Part shown: one piece after another, positions 28,401-43,859 of the stretch | How the letters are laid out: every line of letters begins with the position of its first letter | How positions within the stretch are numbered: the stretch's first letter is position 1 | From: Lepisosteus oculatus | Lineage: Eukaryota; Chordata; Actinopteri; Semionotiformes; Lepisosteidae | Length of the DNA: 64,000 bases | Reading direction: 5' to 3' | Assembly: GCF_040954835.1 (NCBI RefSeq) | Contig: NC_090723.1 | Span: 9,744,001 to 9,808,000, forward strand | Program-made: the position numbers and the translations under genes | Notes under the pieces: generated by a model | Told to the model about the DNA's origin: nothing | Database searches by the model: none | The model's input: only the letters and a program-made list of their open reading frames with translations

Positions 28401-31400
28401 TGTGCAAAAAGAACACAAACTAAACTATAAATGGCTATAAAAAAGACGCAGAAGCATTCAAAAGGGTTTCAACTGGGCAGGAAAATCGGTCTGTAAAAAA
28501 CAAAACAGTCATACTGCCGAAATCAATTTGGAACAATGAACAGTACGGCCCTTTCAGAAGTTTAACAGAGCTACCGGGTCGAGCGAGGCATGGAGAGACC
28601 CCAGTCTCCACTGCCGCCAGCAGCACTAGGAATGTGCTGCAGTGTTGATTTGAGTCAGGTTTTCCTGAAACCCTGAAGGCGCAGCAGTGCCTACTGCGAA
28701 ACAGATCTTCAAACACGAGTGGAAACCACGAGCAGAAAAACAAATTTAGGACGGGAAACAGGAGGCACTTCATTACAACAGGGGTCATGGGATAAATCGC
28801 ACAGCTGCGCTGCTGAAACTAGCCACTGGGATCCATGCAGAAACAGGTGGGCCAGACGGAGGAGCGACAAATCGAGCACGAGGAACCGACTGGAGCCCCG
28901 CTCATCTCTTACGACCCTCCCTGCAACAGTAACAGAACCATCGCTCTTTTTCCGTTTTTTTTTTCTCTCTGCTTTTCGGACATTCACATGTGCTCAGAAC
29001 GTTCGGGCTGGAAAAAACAGGTGGGAACTCCAAACACTAACACGCCAACCTGCAGTTCAGATTTAACCCTGTGATGGCATAAACCACCCACGCACAAACT
29101 AATTACAGTGCATCTGGAAAATCAGTGTAAACTCCAGAAAGAATAGGAGTGTAAGTGTCACAGGGGGGCTGTGCTGCCTCTCACAGTTTTGCCCACTCTT
29201 TCCCCACACACAGAGACTTTCAAGAGCACTGTATTTCGGTTAGAAAGTGGGAGTGTGGTCACCAGTCTTCTCATGCAGAGAGTTCTAACTGCCTGGGAGT
29301 TGTTAGCATGTGCACACACAACCATGAAGAGCAGCGATTCACACATCATGTTCACGAGAATTCACACCCCCCTTCACACGAGAAAACTTTGCCACCTTTT
29401 CCATGAAGTACTGAACGCCACTTAGCAGGCCAGAGGGCAATGCACTGCACCGAGCTACAGCACAGAGCATCAACCTGGCTCGACAGCTGATTTACTTGCA
29501 TATTATGCATGCATATTATATCAACATACTTCACTATATATATATACACACACACGCAGGCACAAAATGCTTCAAACTGCTCTCTGCAAGATATTCCAGG
29601 AGCCTTAACAGTGCAAAACAAGATTTCAAAGACAGAAATCTCAAACTCGGATGACACTGCTCCCCAACTATTGGATTGGATAGAAAAACAAACACAGGAA
29701 ATCATTATGGGACTGAAGAGGTTCATCAACATAAGAATGACATAAACTGTCACTGTGAACGGGTTTAGTACATCCGAAGACTCCGGAGCATTCCTTCTCA
29801 GCGCGGGCTGCACACATGAAAATAACCAGCGGCCTGCACTCAGAACTGGGACTCGAGGTTATTTTTTAAGGGCAGTTCCGGCCACAGCACATAGCGCAGA
29901 CCCTCCCTTCACAGTTGACATGCACGTCTTGCAGGTCACTCCCATCACCAGCCCTTCCGGCCGGTTCGTTCACTTGCACTGCGCGACTCGCCCCGTCTTT
30001 TCTGCTGCTGCCGCGGCTGGAGCTGTGTGGGACTGCAATGGCTGCCCTCTCAAGAGGCGCGAGTGTAGCCCGGGGCCTGAACGCCTCCGGCAGTAACGGG
30101 GCAGAACTACTTTCCGCCGTGGGCTGGCGCGATGCTGGGGAAGGCGGTAGGTGGAGGCCCGGGAGCCCGCGGCCGCTGGCTGCAGCCTGTGCCGTTTTCA
30201 CGCAGTGTACCTGCGGGCCGGGACGAGCTATAAATACCGCGCATCAGAAACACCGACGGCTCCCGCAGCGCCCACTCGGAACCGCGCGCCCACCGGAGCG
30301 GGCCGGGGCTCCACGGGCGCGCGCTGCAAATTACTCGCAATGCGCACGCGCTGAAAACCCGAAGAAACACCGCACGCCGAGCTGTGAAAAAGCCTCGACT
30401 GTCAAGCCTCCACACACATACACGCACACCAGAGCTTCGCAGGGCGCCCCGCACACGCTCTGTCGTTCTTTAACAAGCGAGCAGACACGCGCGCGTCCTG
30501 ATGTGCTCCAGCACAGCCCCGACAGCGCGCGGCCAGCCTCCCGGCACTGGGCACAAACCGGACGTGTCGGGCACAGGCCGCCGAAGGTCTCGGTGCTCCA
30601 GACCCGACAAGGGCGAATAGGGCTGTCGTGGGGACGCCACGGGGCCGGGACTGGACTTGTCATTCTGCGATTGCACAATTCCGTTGCCTTGTGTGTTTAA
30701 CCCAAGAGGTTATTCACAGTGCATGCAAGATGACACGAAAGGTCTAAAAACCGGGGGAACCGGCAAACAAGCAACACGTCTGCCCCCGTATGCTTTCAGA
30801 CTTTGTCAAGAGGTTTTTTTTTAGTTGCAGAAAACCAATGAAAGGCCTTTCCCTTACACCCGGGCTGGACAGGACACACACGCGTCTCCCCAGCTCAGAA
30901 TTCACCGTGTTCACGGGAAACAAAGCTTTAGGTTCTTTTTAGCTTCAGGTTAAAACGTTGCTGGACAATGAAAACTGCGGTGCACTGCGATTTCAGAACA
31001 AGTTTCACCTGCGGCTCGACAGAAGTGATACTGTAAAGTGCCGCACCGGCTGACCCGAAGGCCGGTGAGCAGAGTCGAGCCGGACCGGAACCCGACCCAG
31101 AGAGTCCACAGCCTCCAGGCAGAAAAGTTCAATCCTTCCTTCTCAGCAGCCAGTTTCTCTACCTGCTGTGTCAAATAAATCCAGGTGCCGCTTAATCGAG
31201 ATGCCCTGCCCGCTTTCTCGTTCGGATCACCCCACACACCTCTGCAGATGTATTTTTGTGAGAACGTTTCAACAGTTGTACAAGAACTGCGGCAGGCGAA
31301 ACCCCGCATCAGCTGGAACAGACGACCGGTGAACCGACTGCCCGACTCGCTCATGTTCACTGCAGCTGCGGCCGGGTACAACGGACTTCTCTCCGTCAGC

Positions 31401-32496
31401 TGCGTATTATTCCGACTTGACCCTCCCGGGACGTCCCGTGGGCTGAGGGCTCTCTCCGACCCCCGTCCCGCTGGGACGCGGAGAGCTTCCTGATCAGAGC
31501 GATCGCCTATCGATACGTGCGTCACATGCTTGCATTAACAGACACTTATTAGCCATCTTCCCTGCTGGGTTTCACATGTGCCACAGAGTCTAGGTGCAGA
31601 AACAGTAATTTACGATCAAAGTCTGAGTAATTTACAGTAAAATCATTCCAACCTCTAAAAAAAAAATGCAAATTAAACATCAAACCCCATAACTCACACC
31701 CTCCTTCCCCTTTATCATCTTGACTTCATGAGAAAGAAGACTCCTGTGCTTTTTTCGGGATGACTAACCACTTTCTGATACACTTGATCTGACACACTGG
31801 CGGCTATCACAGAAGCACAAAGCCGAGTCTTCGCCGACTTTAGATGTAAGGGAAGGGTGATCCTCTCCAGTGAGCATAATCCAGGTTTTCGCATTAAAAT
31901 AAAAAAAAAAACACGGCAGGGATGAAAATCGAAGAAGTTGCCGAACGCAAGCTACCCGTCCAATGCGCACACCTGTTCTTTTCGCGATCAAACACAATCC
32001 ACCTGTCGCGCCATCCCTCGCCAGCAAACCGGCTGACATCCAGACTGCTCCCGCGAAGGTCTCTCAAGACTCTCCTACCCGCACCGGGAAATTGTAACAC
32101 AATCTAATGTCATCAGAATTTTGTTTTATTTAAAAAGGGGGGGATCAATAAGGGTTTTCTAACCTTTTGCCCCCCAAGTACTACTCAATTCCCAAGAAAT
32201 ATCAGTGTCTAACATTCAAAAATAAAACACCGGACCTCTGTTTCCTGCCCTAGTGTGCCCAGCTGTCGTGTTAATTGATTATTTAAGCGCAGTCCGCCGG
32301 GGCTCCACACTCGTACGAGGGATGCGGCGCCCCCGGGACCAGAGGCAGGGGTCCGCCACCCCGTACCTCACTTTCTTCCCATCTCCGCCTGTCGCTCTCA
32401 CACCCGCTCCCTTGTCCAATTCTACCCCTCGCAGTTTACAGAGTTTTTCCGCTCAGAAAGTACGGCTCCTCTCCCGCTCCGTGTCCTACCTGCCAT
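3910..32496 (-). CDS. ikzf3: IKZF3 (Aiolos)-like zinc finger transcription factor, 3' end missing
   Basis: This is an Ikaros-family C2H2 transcription factor, a nuclear DNA-binding regulator of lymphoid genes. Seven coding exons run right to left: 32496-32490, 26025-25957, 24281-24150, 15185-14931, 14324-14157, 9318-9202 and 4026-3910. Every junction has GT/AG signals and is phase 1, giving 288 codons plus one base. Fingers seen: ZF1 (C133, C136, H149, H153), ZF2 (C161, C164, H177, H181), ZF3 (C189, C192, H205, H209) and ZF4 (C217, C220, H233, terminal CH at 237-238). ZF1 has [14 protein letters not shown], nearest to Aiolos (SFNVLMVHKRS) rather than Ikaros or Helios (GPNVLMVHKRS). The N-terminal [13 protein letters not shown] also resembles Aiolos. 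The large last exon with the two C-terminal dimerisation fingers is not present and should lie left of position 1. The family call is certain; the IKZF3 assignment is strong. Confidence 0.93.
4027..9201 (-). other. ikzf3: IKZF3 intron 6
   Basis: Non-coding. A purine-rich GA tract with degenerate GAGAGA repeats lies at about 4296-4346. The rest is AT-rich unique-looking sequence with no gene, RNA or further repeat that I can name. Confidence 0.7.
4296..4346. repeat. GA-rich low-complexity tract
   Basis: A run of GAGAGA/CAGAGA units in the plus strand, about 50 bases, inside IKZF3 intron 6. It is low complexity, and the reading frames across it are not genes. Confidence 0.7.
9202..9318 (-). 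CDS. ikzf3: IKZF3 exon 6, zinc finger 4
   Basis: The exon is 117 nt, with a tttgcag acceptor and a GGAG|GTACGG donor. It encodes [20 protein letters not shown] and [26 protein letters not shown] at the start of finger 4 is typical of Aiolos (VEKPYKC), whereas Ikaros and Helios have VGKPHKC. The length and phase equal those of the mammalian exon. Confidence 0.97.
10905..11040 (+). mobile_element. tRNA-derived SINE copy
   Basis: The plus strand has the order typical of a widespread fish SINE: GCCTCACTGCTCCAGGATCC, then a CACGTTTTCCCCATGATCAC segment, then TGGGTTTTCACCAGGTGCTC and TGGTTTCATCCCACC. These correspond to the consensus head (GCCTCACAGCTCCAGGGTCC) and body (GGGTTTCCTCCGGGTGCTCC). It is diverged and truncated. 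Confidence 0.55.
11480..11640 (+). mobile_element. tRNA-derived SINE copy
   Basis: Same family as the copy 0.5 kb upstream: GGTGGTCAGCAGCACATACT (A-box side), GCCTCATAGATCCAGGGTCC, TTCTGGGGTGGGGCGCCATG and TGTTTGCTTGGGTTTTCACC. It is somewhat better preserved in the head but lacks an intact B box. Confidence 0.55.
13962..14058. repeat. Diverged dispersed repeat, copy A1
   Basis: Shares GGAGAAGGACGCTCA, a CACCTGGAGAGGC-type stretch, CCACAGCT, GGG(T/C)GTTTCT and CACACTGATGT, in the same order and orientation, with 16708-16808. The two are about 2.7 kb apart in different introns of IKZF3. The family is not recognised. Confidence 0.6.
14157..14324 (-). CDS. ikzf3: IKZF3 exon 5, zinc fingers 2 and 3
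   Basis: This 168-nt exon has the canonical length and phase of the Ikaros-family exon carrying the two core DNA-binding fingers. ZF2 contains [18 protein letters not shown] and ZF3 contains [14 protein letters not shown]. Both are nearly invariant in Ikaros, Helios, Aiolos and Eos, which contact the GGGAA core. ZF2 carries the Gln170/Gly172 positions (QKGN) that form part of the IMiD-cereblon degron in mammals. Here FHCTQCGAS replaces FQCNQCGAS. Confidence 0.98.
14325..14930 (-). other. ikzf3: IKZF3 intron 4
   Basis: A short 606-bp intron between zinc-finger exons. It contains a small cluster of GTAAATCA-type repeats at about 14536-14582 and no other feature. Confidence 0.75.
14931..15185 (-). 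CDS. ikzf3: IKZF3 exon 4, zinc finger 1
   Basis: The exon is 255 nt, with a ccccag acceptor and an ACTG|GTAAGC donor. It starts [18 protein letters not shown], contains the Aiolos-like stretch [13 protein letters not shown], and ends with the first zinc finger [20 protein letters not shown] and HTG. Finger 1 in this family adjusts DNA-site preference rather than providing core binding. The KNE motif resembles the VKDE sumoylation-type region of mammalian Aiolos (inference). Confidence 0.95.
16396..16438. repeat. (CA)n microsatellite
   Basis: Perfect CA dinucleotide run of about 43 bases. A shorter run is at about 15249-15272. Confidence 0.95.
16708..16808. repeat. Diverged dispersed repeat, copy A2
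   Basis: Partner of the copy at 13962-14058. The same blocks are conserved with scattered substitutions and small indels, so this is an old duplication or two insertions of one element. Confidence 0.6.
17623..17720. repeat. Diverged dispersed repeat, copy B1
   Basis: Shares GAATGGACTTCGAAGA (versus GAATTGACTTCAAAGA), a CACAC segment, CTCCGTCTTCTTG and AATTCTAAAACTAAAA, in order, with 18582-18680. The copies are 960 bp apart in IKZF3 intron 3. Element type unknown. Confidence 0.65.
18582..18680. repeat. Diverged dispersed repeat, copy B2
   Basis: Partner of 17623-17720, same orientation, similar length, ending in the same AATTCTAAAACTAAAA block followed by an AT-rich tail. Confidence 0.65.
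21780..22850 (+). mobile_element. Degenerate L2-clade LINE (reverse transcriptase and 3' end)
   Basis: Translation in shifting frames gives the non-LTR reverse transcriptase core YADDTQIYV (about 21993-22025), followed by a [15 protein letters not shown]-like stretch and then MLIG. Near 22454-22550 there is [20 protein letters not shown], the usual L2 C-terminal motif. The 3' end has an AAAGGCGCTCTATAAAATAAAG-type tail at about 22817-22840. Stops and frameshifts show a dead copy. It is 5'-truncated, as LINE copies generally are. Confidence 0.8.
24150..24281 (-). CDS. ikzf3: IKZF3 exon 3, acidic region
   Basis: This 132-nt exon, with a ccagcag acceptor and a CCCAG|GTGTGG donor, is phase 1 on both sides. 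It encodes a Glu/Asp-rich stretch beginning [20 protein letters not shown] and ending near DADADP. Mammalian Aiolos has an equally acidic exon at this place (ENVDSGEGPANEDED). Composition, length and phase all fit. Confidence 0.8.
24282..25956 (-). other. ikzf3: IKZF3 intron 2
   Basis: AT-rich 1.7-kb intron. Its 5' portion near exon 2 (25.75-25.95 kb) is GC-rich. No gene, RNA or repeat was recognised. Confidence 0.7.
25957..26025 (-). CDS. ikzf3: IKZF3 exon 2
   Basis: The exon is 69 nt, flanked by a tcctag acceptor and a CAG|GTACGT donor, phase 1 on both sides. It encodes [20 protein letters not shown] and a few further residues. The SQEQAPVA part aligns with the start of mammalian Aiolos (TQEQSVPA). 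It is acidic, Ser/Thr-rich and has no finger. The small size and low conservation are usual for the Ikaros-family N-terminus. Confidence 0.75.
26830..26965 (+). mobile_element. Probable dispersed fish repeat
   Basis: AGTGCTTCCCAGTTCTGGTC and GTTGGCTTTTGTTCCAGCTG resemble a short element common in fish and other vertebrate genomes (CCCAACCCTGGTCCTGGAG... TTTTTGTTCCAGCTGAGC). The boundaries are guesses, and I cannot name the family with certainty. Confidence 0.45.
29900..31500. promoter_or_regulatory. Intronic CpG-rich block, possible alternative promoter
   Basis: Dense CpG compared with the flanking intron, with a plus-strand TATAAAT at 30229-30235 in a GC-rich setting. No coding exon in either direction is recognised. 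It could serve an alternative IKZF3 first exon or an antisense transcript. Confidence 0.35.
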
Positions 32497-32720
32497 CGCC
32501 GCGGTGTCCTCGCGCCGCGCCGCGCTCTCGGGAGCCGTTTGAAATTGCCTCGCTCGCCTCGAGACTCCGCAGGGGACAGCCGCGAGATTCCCTCTTCCCC
32601 GCCTGGAGCTCGCTGGGGCTTGGATACGGCGCTGCTGACGTCACACGCTATCCCTTGGAGACGGGCGTCTTAAAGGCGCAGCGCACTAAAGACAGGCGCG
32701 GCGGCTCTCGGTGGAGGAGA
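32430..32720 (-). promoter_or_regulatory. ikzf3: CpG-rich IKZF3 promoter with palindromic CRE
   Basis: The stretch is dense in CpG, has no TATA box on the minus strand, and surrounds the first coding exon. A perfect cAMP-response element TGACGTCA sits at 32636-32643, about 140 bases upstream of the ATG on the minus strand. This is the normal placement for CREB/ATF control of a CpG-island promoter. The transcription start itself is inferred, not seen. Confidence 0.55.
32490..32496 (-). CDS. ikzf3: IKZF3 exon 1, coding part (Met-Ala plus one base)
   Basis: Only ATG GCA G precedes a CAG|GTAGG donor (intron begins at 32489) within a CpG-rich first exon. Splicing G to the AA that opens the next exon yields a continuous start, [12 protein letters not shown], in exactly the frame that downstream exons require. 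The frame match, the donor and the CpG context support this as the true start. If it is wrong, the internal Met at 25996-25994 (MESGESQEQ) would be the start. The non-coding part of the exon extends to higher coordinates and its 5' end is not visible. Confidence 0.65.
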
Positions 32721-33640
32721 GATTCTTTTCGACTTTCCATCTCATTTTGTATTGTGTCTTTAACCTTTTCATGAAAGTTTGTTTTCAAATTGGATGGATA
32801 TTTATGGAGTTTAGCTCCGCGATTGTAAACCCTGCCAAAACGCAGTCGTGAATTTCCAGGTCTACCACGCTAAAAGCAGTTTTAACAGATCAACAGATTT
32901 GAGTTTCCAAAGTACTGTACTGTAGAGGTGGTGCCTTTAAACGTTCTTCATATACAAACCATGCATTTGTAATATTTAAGACAATGCCCACATATATCTA
33001 GTTTTTTTATTGAGGGATACAGGTGAAGTACTAAGACATCTCTCGGAAAATACATCTGGAAGGAGAGACGCTGTGCTCATCTCGAGCCAACCGCTTCCAC
33101 ACCTGCTCAGACCCAGTGGACTCGCAGCGGCGCATTGCGCCCCCTAGTGGCCACCGGTGAACACTGCGGTTACAAACGCAGAGGCAGAAGCCGTAACATC
33201 ACAAGCAAACCACAAAGGCTTTTCGGTAAACGAACACATATTTTAATTATATTCACTAGAAGCCGGATCAGCGCAGGCCATCACTGACGCCACCTGCGGT
33301 CCATTAACTCGGGGAAAAAATGCTTATTCCAAAGTAAATGCTGTGGTCAGCTGGGAAATGTATTTTATTTTTTTCCTTTTTTGGAACTACAGTACATATT
33401 TTATTTGATGAAAGTTACAGAGAATAAAGTCTATAGTTTGTGGGAAATCCTGGACTCTTAAGGACAACCTCTGCCCTTATCCTAGATTGTCACTATTCAA
33501 TTCATATATATAAAGAAATGTTAACAGTTCATGCAAGTTCAAGGTCTTTATTATTCGGCATTAGTACAAACTCATTCACTGCTGTATTTACATATGGGGT
33601 CATTCATATTGTTGCACTATTGCACAGTAGTGTAGTGTGC
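32721..33640. other. Intergenic gap between IKZF3 and the 55-bp array
   Basis: AT-rich sequence upstream of IKZF3 with no recognised gene. ZPBP2, the neighbour of IKZF3 in mammals, was not found here. Confidence 0.6.
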
Positions 33641-36600
33641 TCTGGGTTTAACAGTGCTGTCAGTCAGACTCCCAGTGCAGAGCAGTTTGATCCACTCCAG
33701 GTGTGACAGTGCTGTCAGACTCCCAGTGCAGAGCAGTTTGATCCATTCCAGGTGTGACAGTGCTGTCAGTCACTCCCAGTGCGCAGCAGTCTGATCTGCT
33801 CCAGGTGTGACAGTGCTCCCAGTCAGACTCCCAGTGCGTAGCAGTCTGATCCGCTCCAGGTGTGACGGTGCTCCCAGTCAGACTCCCAGTGCGCAGCAGT
33901 CTGATCCGCTCCAGGTGTGACAGTGCTGTCAGACTCCTAGTGCGCAGCAGTCTGATCCGCTCCAGGTGTGACAGCGCTGTCAGACTCCCAGTGCGCAGCA
34001 GTTTGATCCACTCCAGGTGTGACAGTGCTGTCAGTCACTCCCAGTGCGCAGCAGTCTGATCTGCTCCAGGTGTGACAGTGCTCCCAGTCAGACTCCCAGT
34101 GCGCAGCAGTCTGATCCGCTCCAGGTGTGACGGTGCTCCCAGTCAGACTCCCAGTGCGCAGCAGTCTGATCCGCTCCAGGTGTGACAGTGCTGTCAGACT
34201 CCTAGTGCGCAGCAGTCTGATCCGCTCCAGGTGTGACAGCGCTGTCAGTCACTCCCAGTGCGCAGCAGTCTGATCTGCTCCGCTCCAGGTGTGACAGTGC
34301 TCCCAGTCAGACTCCCAGTGCGTAGCAGTCTGATCCGCTCCAGGTGTGACAGTGCTGTCAGTCACTCCCAGTGCACAGCAGTCTGATCCACTCCAGGTGT
34401 GACAGTGCTCCCAGTCAGACTCCCAGTGCGCAGCAGTCTGATCCACTCCAGGTGTGACAGTGCTGTCAGTCAGACTCCCAGTGCGCAGCAGTCTGATCCA
34501 CTCCAGGTGTGACAGTGCTGTCAGACTCCCAGTGCGCAGCAGTCTGATCCGCTCCAGGTGTGACAGTGCTGTCAGACTCCTAGTGCGCAGCAGTCTGATC
34601 CGCTCCAGGTGTGACAGCGCTGTCTGTCACTCCCAGTGCGCAGCAGTCTGATCTGCTCCGCTCCAGGTGTGACAGTGCTCCCAGTCAGACTCCCAGTGCG
34701 TAGCAGTCTGATCCGCTCCAGGTGTGACAGTGCTGTCAGTCACTCCCAGTGCACAGCAGTCTGATCCACTCCAGGTGTGACAGTGCTCCCAGTCAGACTC
34801 CCAGTGCGTAGCAGTCTGATCCGCTTTAGGTGTGACAGTGCTGTCAGTCACTCCCAGTGCGCAGCAGTCTGATCCGCTCCAGGTGTGACAGTGCTCCCAG
34901 TCAGACTCCCAGTGCGTAGCAGTCTGATCCGCTCCAGGTGTGACAGTGCTGTCAGTCACTTCCAGTGCACAGCAGTCTCATCCACTCCAGGTGTGACAGT
35001 GCTGTCAGTCAGACTCCCAGTGCGCAGCAGTCTGATCCACTCCAGGTGTGACAGTGCTGTCAGACTCCCAGTGCGCAGCAGTCTGATCTGCTCCAGGTGT
35101 GACAGTGCTCCCAGTCAGACTCCCAGTGCGCAGCAGTCTGATCCGCTCCAGGTGTGACAGTGCTGTCAGACTCCTAGTGCGCAGCAGTCTGATCCGCTCC
35201 AGGTGTGACAGCACTGTCAGTCACTCCCAGTGCGCAGCAGTCTGATCTGCTCCGCTCCAGGTGTGACAGTGCTCCCAGTCAGACTCCCAGTGCGTAACAG
35301 TCTGATCCGCTCCAGGTGTGACAGTGCTATCAGTCACTTCCAGTGCACAGCAGTCTCATCCACTCCAGGTGTGACAGTGCTGTCAGTCAGACTCCCAGTG
35401 CGTAGCAGTCTGATCCGCTCCAGGTGTGACAGTGCTGTCAGTCACTCCTATTGCGCAGCAGTCTGATCCGCTCCAGGTGTGACAGTGCTGTCAGTCAGAC
35501 TCCCAGTGCGCAGCAGTCTGATCCGCTCCAGGTGTGACAGTGCTGTCAGTCAGACTCCCAGTGCGCAGCAGTCTGATCTGCTCCAGGTGTGACAATGCTT
35601 CCAGTCAGACTCCCAGTGCACAGCAGTCTGATCCGCTCCAGATGTGACAGTGCTGTCAGACTCCCAGTGCGCAGCAGTCTGATCTGCTCCAGGTGTGACA
35701 GTGCTCCCAGTCAGACTCCCAGTGCGCAGCAGTCTGATCCGCTCCAGGTGTGACAGTGCTGTCAGACTCCTAGTGCGCAGCAGTCTGATCCGCTCCAGGT
35801 GTGACAGCACTGTCAGTCACTCCCAGTGCGCAGCAGTCTGATCTGCTCCGCTCCAGGTGTGACAGTGCTCCCAGTCAGACTCCCAGTACGTAGCAGTCTG
35901 ATCCGCTCCAGGTGTGACAGTGCTGTCAGTCACTTCCAGTGCACAGCAGTGTCATCCACTCCAGGTGTGACAGTGCTGTCAGTCAGACTCCCAGTGCGTA
36001 GCAGTCTGATCCGCTCCAGGTGTGACAGTGCTGTCAGTCACTCCTATTGCGCAGCAGTCTGATCCGCTCCAGGTGTGACAGTGCTGTCAGTCAGACTCCC
36101 AGTGCACAGCAGTCTGATCCGCTCCAGGTGTGACAGTGCTGTCAGTCAGACACCCAGTGCGCAGCAGTCTGATCCACTCCAGGTGTGACAGTGCTGTCAG
36201 TCAGACTCCCAGTGCGCAGCAGTCTGATCTGCTCCAGGTGTGACAGTGCTGCCAGTCAGACTCCCAGTGTGCAGCAGTCTGATCCGCTCCAGGTGTGACA
36301 GTGCTGTCAGACTCCCAGTGCGCAGCAGTCTGATCCGCTCCAGGTGTGACGGTGCTGTCAGACTCCCAGTGCGCAGCAGTCTGATCCACTCCAGGTGTGA
36401 TGGTGCTCCCAGTCAGACACCCAGTGCGCAGCAGTCTGATCCACTCCAGGTGTGACAGTGCTGTCAGTCAGACTCCCAGTGCGCAGCAGTCTGATCCGCT
36501 CCAGGTGTGACAGTGCTGCCAGTCAGACTCCCAGTGCGCAGCAGTCTGATCCACTCCAGGTGTGACGGTGCTGTCAGACTCCCAGTGCGCAGCAGTCTGA

Positions 36601-36812
36601 TCCACTCCAGGTGTGATGGTGCTCCCAGTCAGACACCCAGTGCGCAGCAGTCTGATCCACTCCAGGTGTGACAGTGCTGTCAGTCAGACTCCCAGTGCGC
36701 AGCAGTCTGATCCGCTCCAGGTGTGACAGTGCTCCCAGTCAGACTCCCAGTGTGCAGTAGTCTGATCCGCTCCAGGTGAGACAGTGCAGCAGTCTGATCC
36801 GCTCCAGGTGGG
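33641..36812. repeat. 3.2-kb minisatellite, ~55-bp unit
   Basis: Roughly 60 tandem copies of a unit made of the blocks GTGTGACAGTGCT, CCCAGTCAGACTCCCAGTG, CGCAGCAGTCTGATCC and GCTCCAG. The full unit is 55 bp. Common variants lose 4-5 bases (GTCAGACTCC or GTCAGTCACTCC forms) or gain a second GCTCC. A 596-bp segment containing several variant units is itself repeated in tandem (about 34,960-35,555 and 35,556-36,150). All reading frames crossing it are by-products of the repeat. Confidence 0.97.
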
Positions 36813-37318
36813 TTCAACCAGCCCTCTACACTCTATACACATTTTACCTTATTTAGAATAACACAGCACAGTCGCATATAAACGCACATATGCAAAATAA
36901 AATAAAACGCAAAAAACATCTTTGCTTTTCTGCCTGATCATTAGTTTGTGCGACAGCCATAAGCTTGTCAAACGTGGAACGGATCAAAAAAACGGTGCGA
37001 CATTCCTGGAGAGCATATTTAAATATTCAGAAGTGGCTCGTCTAAAACGGCTTAGCAACAACAAGCAAGGTTTTGTCTTTCTAAAATCGAATACCCGATG
37101 TTCGTCTAAACAACAGATGAGGGAGAATGGGTTCTCCTCCAGGTGTAAACACCTGACGTGCTATCCTACAGCGATGGGCACTCAGCCGGGTGGCAGGACA
37201 GGCGACAGCGGGGGGAAGTGGGAAAGGAACAGCGCCGTCTGTCAGTCTGGGCGGCGGGGACACGTCTCGGTGTACTGTGCGCGCACCTGGCCTCGTGGCG
37301 CTACCTTCCCTCGCGCAG
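36813..37318 (-). other. Downstream flank / 3' UTR of the brorin-like gene
   Basis: About 500 bases between the array and the stop codon. It probably holds the 3' UTR. No clear minus-strand AATAAA was identified in it, so the transcript end is unresolved. Confidence 0.4.
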
Positions 37319-43651
<6,333 letters not shown>

Positions 43652-43790
43652 AACCCCTCCCCGCCGCAGCCCAGCTCGAACCCTCGACTTGCCGCTGAGA
43701 GTCTTGCACAGCTGCGCGGTGTCTCCTGCCTTGAGACCTGTCTGTAGCCACCAGTATACAGTATGTGAATGTGAGCGTGGCAAATTAATC

Positions 43791-43796
43791 AATAAA
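43791..43796 (+). terminator. Poly(A) signal of the C1QL-type gene
   Basis: AATAAA 140 bases after the stop codon, followed by a TTTG-rich stretch (about 43829-43853). It is placed correctly to end a short 3' UTR. Confidence 0.8.
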
Positions 43797-43859
43797 GCCC
43801 TTGACCTGCTCCACCTGTTTCCGAGATCTTTTGTTTGTTTGTTTGTTTGTTTTGCAAGC

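Larger units (their letters stand above)
26026..32489 (-). other. ikzf3: IKZF3 intron 1
   Basis: A 6.5-kb intron. It contains a probable dispersed repeat at 26.83-26.96 kb and a CpG-rich block at 29.9-31.5 kb that may be an internal promoter. The remainder is AT-rich with no recognised gene. Confidence 0.6.

Noticed and set aside
30950-31525. 191-codon minus-strand frame in the IKZF3 intron 1 CpG block
   Set aside because: No recognisable domain, and it does not join in phase to IKZF3 exon 2 by any clear donor. High GC explains the length.
33862-36455. Multiple short frames on both strands that look like a protein family
   Set aside because: All are translations of the 55-bp minisatellite.
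33641-36812. CRISPR-like appearance of regular repeats
   Set aside because: The DNA is eukaryotic and there are no unique spacers. The whole unit is repeated, so this is a minisatellite.
32721-37318. ZPBP2, expected next to IKZF3 by mammalian synteny
   Set aside because: No frame in this interval resembles a zona-pellucida-binding protein. The space is AT-rich DNA and minisatellite.
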